64,000 bases of DNA from Corylus avellana (taxonomy: Eukaryota; Streptophyta; Magnoliopsida; Fagales; Betulaceae). The notes under the pieces were generated by a model. That model was given only the letters and a program-made list of their open reading frames with translations. It made no database searches and was not told the DNA's origin. This document shows, one piece after another, positions 1-11,154 of the stretch. The first letter of the stretch is position 1. Every line of letters starts with the position of its first letter. A program made the translations under genes and the position numbers. The stretch lies in contig NC_081545.1 of assembly GCF_901000735.1 (NCBI RefSeq), positions 15,770,963-15,834,962 of the forward strand, given 5' to 3'.

Positions 1-201
1 GTATTCAACATTCTAAAACAAATGGTTACGATTGAAAGATTAAAAAATCGAACGGCCAGGTTGACACCGAAATATGAGGGATTTTCTCCCTCATGGGCCC
101 ACATGTCAGCCATTCAAAACTCAAAACTTCTTTAAAATTTAATCTCCTATACACGTGTTATTGTGAGATCTACGCTTTATAATTCTATGCAGTCATCCTG
201 A

Positions 202-303
202 ACATACATCAAATTTTGATTAAATCCTAGTTGTTGAAATATATGGAGGACAACGTACATCAAAGTTTGATTAAATCCTAGTCGTTGAAATATATGGAGG
301 ACA
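202..303. repeat. Two-copy tandem repeat, unit about 51 bp
   Basis: Copy 1 (202-253) and copy 2 (254-303) share ACATCAA, TTTGATTAAATCCTAG and GTTGAAATATATGGAGGACA with only a few differences. No third copy is present. Confidence 0.85.
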
Positions 304-730
304 GTACACTTAGCCACACCGTATGCATTCCAATATACAAAGTGCTATATATATAATATAGCTGAAACTCACTCACTTGACACATGTCACACATCACTAA
401 GCTTTAAATGTATTTATTTATTTATTTTTAAAGAATGGTTTAAATTGTTTAATAACTTTAAATGTTTAAATTTAATTCTCTTTTTAGTATAATTAGCCAA
501 TTAGGGACTTAGGGTTGAAAAAAAAAAGATTTAATTTATAATTGTGTTAGTATAAATTGCTTCATTGTTTACAATTTAATTTATTTTTTTAAAAAAATCA
601 ATATGTTGAAAAAAAAAACTAATATTAATAATTTCATATGTTAGAATATATACTAACTAGTCTACTATATTTTATATATAAAAATAAAATAAAAAAAATA
701 AAAAAAATAAAAAAAATAAAAAACTAGGCT

Positions 731-770
731 ACTCTCTCTCTATCTCTCTCTCTCTCTATATATATATATA
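731..770. repeat. Compound (CT)n/(TA)n microsatellite
   Basis: A CT run with one TA interruption passes directly into a TA run and then poly(A). Confidence 0.9.
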
Positions 771-1978
771 AAAAAAAAGATTAATTGATACTAATTGTAG
801 AATAAAAGATCTTAGTTGATGATTAGATGAAAATCGTTGGATCTTTATGCTTTGATGGACATGTGGGACATGAGATTATTTCCATGTGAATTTATGCCTT
901 ATAACTGTAACCCACAATCACTCATCAGCAGCTCACATTTAATAAAAAAAATCGAACGCTTTAGTGCGTTTTCACGAAAATTTAGGTGACTTAAATATAA
1001 ATCCTTAATTAGCACCGGTTTTGCCTTTTGGCATTAACTATTATTAACTTGGTAGTATTTTTAAAAAATTAAAATAATGGGAGCTGTTTATATTAATTAA
1101 TGACATTAAAGTATTTTAAAAAAATATATATATATTAAGTTAACAGTTAATAGTAATACCATTAAAAAATAATATCTGAATTTATTTATTTATTTAAATG
1201 GGACATTATTTATTTAAATATTGTCTAAAGAGTAATTGTTTTTTGAACACTATCTAAATAGTAATTCGTTATATTGATCTAACGCTTATACAAGGTGAAT
1301 AATTGGTTATACTCCTCATATATGAAAATTCAATAATTCATGACATATTCAAATAAAAAAATTTAATGCTAGTGGCTGAGTGAGTTTTTGTAAATTATAA
1401 TTTATTAACATTTTTTATTATTGATCCTTTATGCAATGATTTAAGGACTTGAACCATGAGTTGGAAAATCATGAAATTGGAAAATAGGATAATTTTTGAA
1501 TGAGACTTTCCATCTTCAGATCATTTATTAATTTTTTTTTTTTTCATTTTAAACTATGAGACTTTCAAAAATTAAAGGTTGAAGAAGATACGAAGATACT
1601 AGATAGCATAGTATTAATTCAATTTTTAATGGTTTAATGCTATGAATTGAATATTATTGATTTTCTTTTTTAATAAATTGCGACATGTGGTGCGAATCCA
1701 TTTTTTTTAAAGGCTAAACCGGTTTTTTAAGACATAATTTTTTAACATTAATGAACCCATCACTTTTTAAGAGTGCAAAACTACGCCGTTTTTGAGTAAG
1801 AAATAAATGGTTAAACAATTGTTTATGTGTAAAACAAAGTCGGTTTAAAAATTGGTAAAAAATAATGGTTTAAAAAATGGCTAATAAATTAAGAGAAAAT
1901 GGTTAAAAAAAACGTTTGTATATATGTATAAGTATAATTTATAAGGACTTATAAGTTTACAACATACATTTGAACTAA

Positions 1979-1992
1979 GTCTCTAGGTACTT
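1979..1992. repeat. LINE target-site duplication, left copy
   Basis: GTCTCTAGGTACTT. The identical 14-mer recurs at 5108-5121 directly after the LINE poly(A) tail. Confidence 0.9.
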
Positions 1993-4900
1993 CAAAGTTC
2001 ATGGAAAGGTGGTCCACGTTAGGGGGATCCTTGGGAGGTTTTTCGTGGGAAAATTCAGAATTGCAAATACACCATCCAACAATGGGTGAGAAAAAAAGGA
2101 GTGGGCATCTGAAGGTAATATACAATAAATGAATAGGGAGCTGGCACGGATTCAAGAAAAGGCCGATCCACATGACAGACAACTTGAGAAGAAATTGACG
2201 GTGGAACTACAGATGCGTTTGGAGGAAGAAGAAGTAATATGGAGACAAAGGGCTAAGGTTGAATGGTTGTGCAATGGAGACAAAAATGCCAAATATTTCC
2301 ATGCATGTGTACGTCAACGACAACAACGGAATTATATCGGCCAGATTTGTGATGGGGGAGGAAACCATACACAACTCAGGAAAATATAGAAAATGCTTTT
2401 GTGAGATATGATACTATGAGGACCTATTCTTATCGGCCACACCCACTAATATGGAGAGGTGTACATCAGCCATTATGGGGAGAATTTCAATGGAGATGAA
2501 TGAAATACTAGAAGCCCCTTTTACGGTAGAGGAGGTGTATGGAGCATTGACCCAAATGGCACCATTAAAATCACCAGGCCCGGATGGATTCACGGCTGAT
2601 TTTTATCAACAAAATTGGTCCACTGTTGGGCTTGAGGTATGTAGAGCAGCCCTTCATTTTTTCAATAATGCCAAGATGGATGTTAATTTAAATGTTACAC
2701 ACATTGCCTTAATTCCAAAAAAAACAGACCCCTCTCATGTTTCGGATTTTAGACCCATAAGTCTATGTAATGTGTCGTACAAGCTTATTTCAAAAGTATT
2801 GGCCAACCGGTTAAAGAGAGTGCTCCCCCAGTTGATTTCGGATAATCAGAGTGCTTTTATACTGGGTAGATTGATCACAGACAATGTATTAGCTGCCTAC
2901 GAAACTCTACATTCAATGCACTCTCACATGTGGGGAAAAGTGGGATTTATGGAGATAAAGCTTGACATAAAGCATATGATCGGGTTGAGTGGAGTTTTTT
3001 AGAAGCGGTAATGAGAAAAATGGGTTTCTCCGATAAATGGATTCAGCTTACTTTGGAGTGTGTAAGCATAGTCACGTATTCCATTTTGGTTAACGGACAG
3101 CCTGTTGGTAATATAAAACCCACCAGAGGTATTTGGCAAGGGAATCCCCTTTCAACGTATTTATTTATTCTCTGTGTGGAATCCTTGAGCTCTCTTATTA
3201 CTCAAGCGGTGCAAAAGGGAGCCATTACAGGAGTGCCTACCTCTAAGAATGGGCCTCGGTTAAGCCACCTTTTTTTCGCTGATGATAGCCTGTTATTTTG
3301 TAAGGAAAATTCGGTGGAATGGAGGAGGATAATGCGTATCTTAGAGGAGTATGAAGCAGCGTCGGGCCAAAAGATCAATTTAGATAAGACATCTATTTTT
3401 TTCAGCCGTAATACAAGGCCGAAAAAAAAGGGATGAAATATCTAGATTATCGGGATTTCAAGCTACCCAAAGTTATGATAAATATTTGGGCCTGCCAACT
3501 CTAGTGGGTAAGTCAAAAGTGAAGGCTTTTCAAGGTCTCAAAGATAGGGTGTGGAAGTGTCTCCAAAATTTGAAAAACAAGTTTTTATCACAAGCGGGGA
3601 AGGAGGTGCTATTAAAGGCGGTAGTCCAAGCAATCCCCACCTATTAAATGAGTGTTTTCCTTCTTCCAATTTCTCTTTGCAAGGAGATCCAAGGTATGAT
3701 GCAGCGATTTTGGTGGGGGCACAAAGAAAACACATCAAGAATACATTGGGTGAGTTGGGAGAAGATGGGAATATCAAAATCCAAAGGTGGATTAGGATTT
3801 CGCAATCTAGTGTCTTTTAATAAAGCGCTTATTGCAAAACAAATTTGGAGACTCTTTCAAACGCCTAATTCCATGGTGGGGAGAATAATCCGAGCAAAAT
3901 ATTATCCTTCCACTTCTATTTTGGAGGCTCAAGTGGGGAAACGTCCATCTTTTGCATGGCGAAGCATTATGGCAGCAAAAAATGTACTTGATCAAGGCTT
4001 TATTTGGCGAATTGGGGATGGCTTGAGTATTAGCGTTTGGGGAGATCGTTGGCTGCCCACTCTGACAACCTATAAGGTCCAATGACCAATACGGGTACTG
4101 GAAGGAAATGCAAAAGTTGGAGAATTCATTGATAGTGAGTCTAGAATATGGAAGGGAGCTCTCGTGGATGAGGTTTTTTTGGAACCTGAAGCTAAAGTGA
4201 TAAAAGGTATCCCTCTTAGTCCAATTCTCACTAAAGATAAACTGATTTGGCAGTGTACTTCTAATGGGATTTTTTCCATATGAAGTGCATACCATTTAGA
4301 TATGGACCTGAAGATGAGGGTGAAGAGTGGAGGGTCGGTGAGTCCATTCACTACTAGTACTTGGAAGAGGTGCTGGAAGCTCAATGTGCCTAATGGGGTC
4401 AAGATGTTTTTGTGGAGAGCTTTGAATAATACACTCCCTACAAGGGTGAACTTACATTGCAAGGGGGTAGTGCAAGATAAGAGATGCCCTATTTGCGTAA
4501 GTGAGGAAGAGACTATTGAGCATATTGTATGGAGTTGTCCTTTAGCCAAGGACGTATGGGGCTGTGGGATCAAACAATTCCAGAAGAGTAAAAGTGTGGG
4601 AAAGCCTTTCATGGAGGTTTTTCAGGAGGTCCTGGACAGTGGTGATAATAAGGAGGCTGAGCTCTTTGCCGTTGTAGCAAGAAGTATATGGCTTCGTAGA
4701 AATGCGGTTAGCCCATGGCGGCTTCCTATGCTACTGCCTTTGGAAAGGAAATAGGGTTCAGCAAAGTTATTTTTGAAGGTGATGCTCAAACAATTGTTAA
4801 GGCCATAACTAGTGAGGGCCCCTTCTCAAGCTTTTATGGACACTTTGTTGAAGGCATTCTGGACGAGATGAAGTTTTTGGTCAATGCTCAATTTAATTAT

Positions 4901-5107
4901 GTGAGGAGGGAAGGTAATAGTGTAGCTCATCGGTTAGCCAGGATGGCTACCACCCATGTCATAGATGCTTCTTGGCTGGAGAATGCTCCACCGGAGATTT
5001 GTGATATTGTACGAAGGGAAGAAATTATCCCTTCTTTGTGATCTGTACTGATCTTTTTTGAGAGATTGAATAAGAAGTGTTTCCACTTTTTCAAAAAAAA
5101 AAAAAAG
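1993..5107 (+). mobile_element. 5'-truncated LINE (L1-type) retrotransposon
   Basis: This is a non-LTR element bounded by 14-bp duplications and ending in a poly(A) tract (about 5092-5106). ORF1 and the endonuclease are missing. What remains starts in the ORF2 linker before the reverse transcriptase, which is the usual result of incomplete target-primed reverse transcription. The same flanking sequence without a LINE occurs at 54790-54905, which confirms both boundaries. Frameshifts and stops throughout show that it is inactive. Confidence 0.93.
2000..5041 (+). pseudogene. LINE ORF2 remnant: linker, reverse transcriptase, zf-RVT, RNase H
   Basis: The reading frame is broken into pieces that follow the order of plant L1 ORF2. 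2129-2389 encodes the linker with WLCNGDKNAKYFH. 2451-3002 holds the RT fingers and palm, with SPGPDGF at about 2570-2590 and FRPISLCNVSYKLISKVLANR. 3011-3436 continues the RT with the catalytic FADD near 3275-3286. About 4400-4560 encodes the zinc-binding zf-RVT region (CPIC, HIVWSC). 4715-5041 encodes an RNase H-like RVT_3 end (EGNSVAHRLARMA). In-frame stops or shifts separate the pieces near 2390, 3000, 3436, 4083 and 4754. In life it would reverse-transcribe its own RNA at a nicked chromosome; here it is dead. Confidence 0.92.
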
Positions 5108-5121
5108 GTCTCTAGGTACTT
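5108..5121. repeat. LINE target-site duplication, right copy
   Basis: Exact repeat of 1979-1992, immediately downstream of the poly(A) tail. Confidence 0.9.
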
Positions 5122-6026
5122 AGTTATTGTATTAATATGAACTTGTAGACTTATAATTTATGTCATATATATATAATTTGTTAATATTTACTTGTATATT
5201 AACTATTCAATATAGTTATAGATTTAATTAGTTAACAACTTAACCATATGTCATAATATTTCATATTAGTTACTATTTATGTAACTTGTGTTAATTAACT
5301 TACTTTATTTTTGTTTTTGTAAAAGGGAAATATTTAACTTACTTAGTAATACTAAGTTAGTAACTTATATATTAACTAACAAGTATGTATATTATATATT
5401 CATATATATAATCGTCATACAAATATTAAGTAACATATAATTTTTTTTCTTTGTCAAAATAACCTATAGTGGATTATACTAAGTTAGTAATTTAATATAT
5501 ATTAACTTGGTTAATATGTTAGTTTATTAACTAACTAGTTACTAGTTAGTATGTTAATACTAATATATAACACACATGTATAATAAAATAAGTAATATAC
5601 ATAGAAGTATTGAGTAACATGTACTTAATTATATTTACTTAATATATATTGATTAGCTAGATAATATGTTCATTTATGAACTAACTAGTTAGTATGTCAA
5701 CTAATACATATACATAAATATTAAATAATTCATATAACACATATTATTTAATTACTAACATACATATTTAAATATATATAACTATTTTTTTGGTCGTAAT
5801 ATATATATATAAACGAGCTAACGAGCCGGTTCAAGTCTTAAACGAGTCGAGCTCACACGTCCCCGTCGAGTTTGATCGAGTGAGCCAAGTATGTATCACT
5901 AACTAATCGAGCGGGTTTTAATAGTAACGAGCAGGCTTGTACAGTGTCGAGCTCGAGTTCGGGTCGAGCTTAATCGAGCGGGTATCGAGCGATCTGTCGA
6001 GTTGTATTAGCTCGCTTACACCCCTA
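5122..6026. mobile_element. Right part of a hAT-like element with GAGCTCGAG-type subterminal repeats
   Basis: 5122-5810 is AT-rich and begins with sequence homologous to 54837-54910 inside another hAT element. From about 5815 the sequence becomes an array of short GAGC/CGAG words and ends at 6026 with GCTCGCTTACACCCCTA. Read inward this is TAGGGGTGTAAGCGAGC, a hAT-type end. The next base begins Copia integrase coding sequence. No transposase ORF is visible and the left end was not found. Confidence 0.72.
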
Positions 6027-6097
6027 ACTTCAGATGATATGGGATCCAATGGTCCACAAATATCAATGTGCACCAACTGCAATGGTGCTTTCACCCT

Positions 6098-6406
6098 TTA
6101 TGCTATACCACTTGGAAAAGAGAGTCGAGACTGCTTACCAAGTACGCATCCTTCACAGACATGGTTTGCTAAATCAATTTGTGGTAGACCGTGCACCATT
6201 CTACCAGAGGATAATAGCTTCAGGCCATTAAAATGAAGATGGCCAAAGCGTAAATGCCACCGCCATGACTCGTTTTTAATGAGCCCAATGAGGCATTTCT
6301 CGATCTTCGTATTCAGGTTCAAAGGAAACATACAGTTTTTGGTCATTTGAACACGTGCAATGAGCCTTCCACTTGTATCTTTTAGAGAGAGAACATTATT
6401 CTCCAT
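6098..6406 (-). pseudogene. Copia GAG-pre-integrase fragment
   Basis: Contains WHLRFGHLHFNGLKLLSSG and a CEGCVLGKQSR end. These are the conserved H-x3-H and C-x2-C zinc-binding features that precede Copia integrase. It is separated by stops from the gag-protease piece at 6512-7417 and from the integrase start at 6027-6090. It has no cellular role. Confidence 0.88.
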
Positions 6407-6511
6407 GTGTACAATATATCCCTTCTAGAGAAGTTGGCCAAAACTTAGGATATTGTTCTTCATACTTGGGACATAGTAAACATCAGAGATGAATTCTTCC
6501 TTGCTGTTTTT

Positions 6512-7417
6512 CTAGAAGATCCGAACTTGTCCTCTTCCTTCAACTGCAAGTTTTGAGGAATCTCCAAGGTTCATATTTCCGCAAACTCCTTCTTTGAGTT
6601 CAACAAAAGTTTCTTTTCTTCCACACATACGATTGCTTGCACCAGAGTCAAGGTACCAAACATCATGTTGACCAATGGAATCATTGTGTGCCAATAAGAG
6701 AGTAGAATTCTTACTCTCACTGCTTGATGCTTCAACAAGGTTGACATGATCATCATTCTTGTACGAACATTCTGAGGCATAGTGTTCATATTTTTCGCAG
6801 TTGTAACATTGGACATTTTGCTTTCGTCGGTTAGGGAAATTTCTCCTTTCTTGAGATGGACCACGGTCATTTGTATTACTGCATCCTCGTCCTCGACCTC
6901 GACCACGGTAGTTAACACCACCATGTCGTGAATTCCATTGACCACGACCTCCCTTTGGTTTGTCAAAATTTAATTTTGACTCTAAAGCTTGCTCAAGAGA
7001 TGTGGCGCTTGCATTCTTCAGAATGTGTTGTTCATGAACTTGGAGAGATCCCAGCAGCTCCTCTGCACTTATAGTCTCCAAGCCTTTTGATTCTTCAATT
7101 GCTGTCACCACGTGTTCAAATTTGGGTGTGAAGGATCGAAGTATCTTTTCCATGACAAGAACATCTTCAAGTTTTTTGCCATTTCTCTTCATTTCATTCA
7201 CGATTACAAGTAATCGAGAATAATAATCAGAGACATTTTCTCCTTCATTCATATGGGCAAATTCAAATTCAGCCCTTAATGATTGAAGGCAAATTCTCTT
7301 CACTCGATCAACACCTTTGAAAATTTTATTCAAGGTGTCCCAAGCTGCTTTGCTCGTTGCCACTTCAGCGACCTTCTCAAACGTTGAATCATCAAATCCT
7401 TGATAAAGGAAATACAA
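6512..7417 (-). pseudogene. Copia gag and protease fragment
   Basis: A 301-residue open stretch. Residues 1-140 match the capsid-like UBN2/gag region of plant Copia elements (TLNKIFKGVDRVK, LRAEFEFAHMNEGENVSDYYSR). A Gly/Arg-rich stretch (RGRGRGRG) follows. A CCHC knuckle, CYNCEKYEHYASEC, lies near 6770-6810. The aspartic protease site WYLDSGASNRM lies near 6625-6660. The protein start is upstream near 7630 (MASNLVQIQVP), but a stop near 7520 and another near 7460 break the frame, so it is defective. Confidence 0.9.
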
Positions 7418-7654
7418 CGTCTTCTTGTCCTTCTTTCTTTGGTCTTTGAGAGTGACTTTCTAATCTGCAGTGTAAGTGGCTTCTTGCTCCGGAGTGGGCT
7501 CAACGAACCCAGTCCTGACAATTTTCTAGAGATCTTGTGATCCAAATAATGCTTTGAATTTGATGCACCATTTCTCATAATTTTCCTTTTTCAACTAAGG
7601 AACTTGGATTTGCACCAAATTGGAGGCCATGACTGCAATGCTAGGAATAAACTA

Positions 7655-7666
7655 ACTCTGACACCA
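7655..7666 (-). promoter_or_regulatory. Primer-binding site of the Copia element
   Basis: The minus strand reads TGGTGTCAGAGT. This is one change from the TGGTATCAGAG start of the initiator-tRNA-Met site usual in plant Copia elements. It lies three bases from the LTR. Confidence 0.75.
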
Positions 7667-7669
7667 ATT

Positions 7670-7901
7670 TGTTGGGATTAAGTTTACAAACCAATACCCA
7701 AATAAACGGACCCTTACAAAAAATAGAAAGAACAAAAGACAAGATTGAATTACAATACTTTAATATTGAAGAGAAATATCAAGCTTCCCACTTGCTTCTT
7801 CTTACTTAATCTAACGTACATAATATCCTTATATAAGGATTTCTTACATGTGAACACAAATATTACTTAACATACAAAAGTCAATAAAAGTTACTCTAAC
7901 A
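7670..7901 (-). repeat. Copia 5' LTR (232 bp)
   Basis: Bounded by TG...CA on either strand (TGTTAGAGTAAC to AATCCCAACA on the minus strand) and placed next to the primer-binding site. It contains the palindromic TATA-type motif CCTTATATAAGG at 7827-7838. Its partner LTR is not in the window. Confidence 0.82.
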
Positions 7902-8143
7902 ATTATAGCACTCAAGAGCTAATTAAAACTAAAAATCACAAAGTCTACTAAAGTTGCCGCCTAACAAATATTTTTTTGACTCCTAAGGCATGCATAATTT
8001 ACTAAGCTAATTAAAGTAAAAGAAAGTTGCGCCGAAATGCTAGAATTAATTAGAAGTAAACGTGTACAACCTACTTGCATGCTTTATTTGACTTTGCATT
8101 TATATTTGCACTTCCAACAGCGATGAATCTGGAGGATTCTAAG

Positions 8144-8485
8144 GTTTTTTTTTTTCCTTTTAAGTGGTCCTTAGCGGGGTGGGTACCCGCTGCCCAAATG
8201 TTTCCAAACCCGCAACCCGCCCCGCCTTGCACGGGTTGGAAGAAATCCAACCCAGATCCGAGAAAAAAAACCAAAATCCGGCTGGGGCGGGGAGGATCGG
8301 GGCTGGACAGGTTTGCGGGTTAGGTGGGTTTTTGCCCACCCTTATTTTTGGGAGTGGCTGAACCACCTCCAAGCACCTTGGGGGTGGTTCGGCCACCCCA
8401 AGTGCCTTGGAGGTGGTTTTAGCCACTCCCATTTGGCTATTTGGGGGTGGCCGAACCACCTCAAGGGGGGTGGCGAGCCACCCCT
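8144..8485. repeat. GC-rich composite repeat with GGTGGC modules
   Basis: 8165-8340 repeats GCGGGT/CCCGC words and ends with TTTGCCCACCCTTA, like the subterminal array and end of a small hAT element. 8349-8485 alternates GGGGTGGCCGAACCACC-type words in both orientations and can fold on itself. Similar GGTGGC blocks occur at 28490-28640, 38046-38200, 38590-38660, 39555-39790 and 62490-62690. Short ORFs here are by-products of GC content. Confidence 0.6.
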
Positions 8486-9417
8486 TCATCTTTTTTATTA
8501 TTTATTTATTTATTATTTATTATTTTTTAGTATTACATATGGCCACATGTCAATTTTTTATTGGGTTGATGTGGACTTCTGTGAATTTTATGGATGAATT
8601 TTGGACAAAAGTATCATTTGGTTTTTTAGCCATAAGCGATGTAGCACTTATGATATGAATTGAAATTGCAGTGGGAAAAAATAAACTCTTCAAATTATAT
8701 GGGGAACCCTTAAGTTTTTGCTAAAATACTCGAGACATTCAGTTGGTGGACTGCTCGTTAAGAGTCCGAATGTCGCTAGGCAAAAAGTTGTGGAACCCTA
8801 GTTTCGTCCAAAAGTGAGCACGGAACTGTCCAGACATCTACTTAAATTTTGCATATTAGGGTCTCCTATTTGCTTTAAAAAAAAAAAAAAAAAACCTAGT
8901 TTTCTATGGCTCTATTAAGGGCTCTCAATGCATGATTTTCAAGAGACTAAAGACATTATTTTCAGAGAGCTTAGAGTCTTATTTTGTTTGTGCTAAGAGA
9001 GAAAACCTAGTTCATTGTGCTTTTCATTCATATCTCTCTTATATTTTTATTTAAACCATATCAATTCATAAAAACCTTGAGCTACCGGAGTTTCGATATT
9101 GAAAGAGGAAGCTTGATAGAAGAAGTTTCCAGAGGTTTTGGAGCTACAATGGTAGAGAGCAAGTGAGTCACATGAAAACATGGTGAAACAAACTCAAAAA
9201 TTCTTGAAACAAAATATCGAAATGACATTCTTGAAGTTATCTAACTACTTGGAAAATTTCATATTGATCAAAATTCATTTAGGGTGACAAATGGGGCGAG
9301 AGTGGGCTTGACACGCGCTGACAAGCTGCCAAGTGGCAGCTCCACATGCTGCCACATGTCAACCCTATACCGTTGGCGGTTGTTTAACACCCTGAATAAT
9401 TACATGATAATTATTTT
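8486..9417. other. Spacer, no gene seen
   Basis: Includes a poly(A) run at about 8877-8894 followed by short direct repeats of CCTAGTT and GAGAG words. Weak resemblance to LTR sequence, but no ends can be fixed. Confidence 0.5.
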
Positions 9418-9886
9418 AAAGGGGAAAATTCACTTTACCCCCCTGAAGTTTCAGGAGTTTTTCAATTCGAACCCCAATGTTTAAAAATTGGCAATGTACC
9501 CCCCTAATGTTTCAAAAATTTTCAATTTAGACTCTCTGTTACTAATTTTCAAATAATTGGACGGAAATCATCCCATGTGCATCTCACGTGGGATTTTGAT
9601 GCCCTCTATTTCAATTTTGCCCTCATTAAAACCTATAAAATTACGTAATTACCCTCAATTTCATAGGTTTTAATGAGGGCAAAATTGGAATAGAGGGCAT
9701 CAAAATCTCAAGTGAGACGCACGTGGGATGATTTCCGTCCAATTAGACGAAAATTAGTAACGTAGGATCTGAATTGAAAGTTTTTGAAACATTAGGGGGG
9801 TACATTGCCAATTTTTAAACATTGGGGTTCAAATTGAAAAACCACTGAAACTTTAGGGGGTAAAGTGAATTTAACCCTATTTAAAA
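9418..9886. mobile_element. Fold-back MITE, near-perfect palindrome of about 465 bp
   Basis: The left arm (AAATTCACTTTACCCCCC, GGCAATGTACCCCCCTAATG, GGACGGAAATCATCCCA, CCCTCATTAAAACCTAT) recurs in reverse complement on the right arm. The centre is near 9640-9660 around TACGTAATTACC. The flanks TATTTTAAA and TATTTAAAA may be a degraded target duplication. A single-arm fragment of the same family lies at 19180-19275. No coding capacity. Confidence 0.85.
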
Positions 9887-10127
9887 TAAGTTATCGATTT
9901 GCTCGCAAATTTTTTTAAATATTTTAAAAATATTTGAAGTGTATGAATTATCTTTAATTATAAACACAATTACCATTCTATTTGTTGTGCATGCACTTGT
10001 GAGGGGAATAAATTCGTGCATAAAAGCTCTCTATATATAGACTACAAGAAAACCTAGTACTAGTTGAAATGGGAAGAAAAACTAGTTCTAGTTGGAATAA
10101 GAGTCTACCAAATTTTCGTCCTTATAT

Positions 10128-10430
10128 TTTGGGACAATTTTGGCATAGGAAGCGGCCGAATTATAAACATCTTATTTCAAAAATATTTGTAGAATTTTGA
10201 GTTAGCTTTCCAATGCCGCTAGTATCACCTTAGTCCAATTTTTGAGCTGAAAGTTATGGTCCATACTGAGACATGTGCAGGATACATAATTTAATCAAAT
10301 CCGATTTTAACGATTTGATTAAACTTAACCACATCATATATGTATTCTATTATGATTGGTTAGGCTTAACTACATCTTCTAAGTCTTCTATGGATATAAC
10401 ACCTCGTATGTATGCACTGTAGATGGGATT
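10128..10430 (-). repeat. LTR fragment of the LARD family
   Basis: Words such as TTTTGGCATA, GTAGAATTTTGAGTTAGC and AAAGTTATGGTCCATACTGAGAC correspond in order to 51905-52060 in the inverted LARD LTR. Only a central piece survives. Confidence 0.7.
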
Positions 10431-11154
10431 GTAAATAAATGTATTTTGTCATTGAATTTGGCAATTCAAAACCCAATAAATATCATTATGCCAAATGACC
10501 GCATCTGCCTTAAGGTCCTTCTTACTCAATCATAGCTAGCTCATGTGTGTAAGTCAACGACTTAGTAAGCAAATAAGCGGGTGCTAGTGTGTGATTGTGA
10601 ATATTTAATTATGTAGATAAAAGTACCTTTAATGCAACGTTCTTTTCCATAATTAACATTTCATAAATATTCGTCTCAAAACATTTTACTAAAAACATTC
10701 ATTTTGTAAGTATCATCATTTCATACATAAAATATCCATACAAACATTTCTAGATCTACATTACCCCATGAGCATGCTTGTCTCGTACATAATCTTTCAG
10801 CAAAGACTAGTCCGTACATCTCATATTTGTGGAACCTTATTGGCCTAGCCCCATTTACTTAGGGCTAGCAGCCAGTGAGGCCATACCCCCAACTAATGGT
10901 GTGTGGCACTATTATCACAGTTATTATATTACACACATGGTACCGGTGTTATTATGCATTATTCTATTTCACATTTAATCTATTTTCTATAACATTTTAC
11001 ACACAACAACATAAGCATTTCATTTCATATATGCACAATAAAACAGTCTTTAAACATGCATAATTTGAAACAATATTTAAAAAATTAATCCATGCTATAC
11101 ATTTCATGCATACAAATACTTTCAGACTTTTCAGAATGTTGAAAATGTAATTGT
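10431..11154. other. Spacer, no gene seen
   Basis: AT-rich. 10840-10960 (CCCATTTACTTAGGGCTAGC and following) has the look of Ty3 LTR-internal debris, but nothing can be delimited. Confidence 0.45.

Larger units (their letters stand above)
1..1978. other. AT-rich spacer without a recognisable gene
   Basis: No coding signal is visible. The sequence is strongly AT-rich with homopolymer runs. Its right end (about 1740-1978, with repeated GGTTTAAAAAATGG-like words) resembles the interior of the hAT element at 52599-55370, so at least the last few hundred bases are probably the left part of the element that hosts the LINE. I found no left terminal inverted repeat for it in the window. Confidence 0.6.
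6027..7669 (-). mobile_element. 5' half of a Copia retrotransposon (gag, protease, start of integrase)
   Basis: Read on the minus strand, this region runs from a primer-binding site next to an LTR through gag, protease and GAG-pre-integrase into the first residues of integrase (LQLVHIDICGPLDP). There it stops exactly at the hAT end (6026/6027). Reverse transcriptase, RNase H and the second LTR are absent. The interruption looks like a hAT insertion into the integrase domain. Confidence 0.88.

Noticed and set aside
8075..8658. Overlapping ORFs on both strands in the GC-rich repeat
   Set aside because: They arise from GC-rich, self-complementary repeat words. They have Pro/Trp-rich composition, no start context and no known motif.
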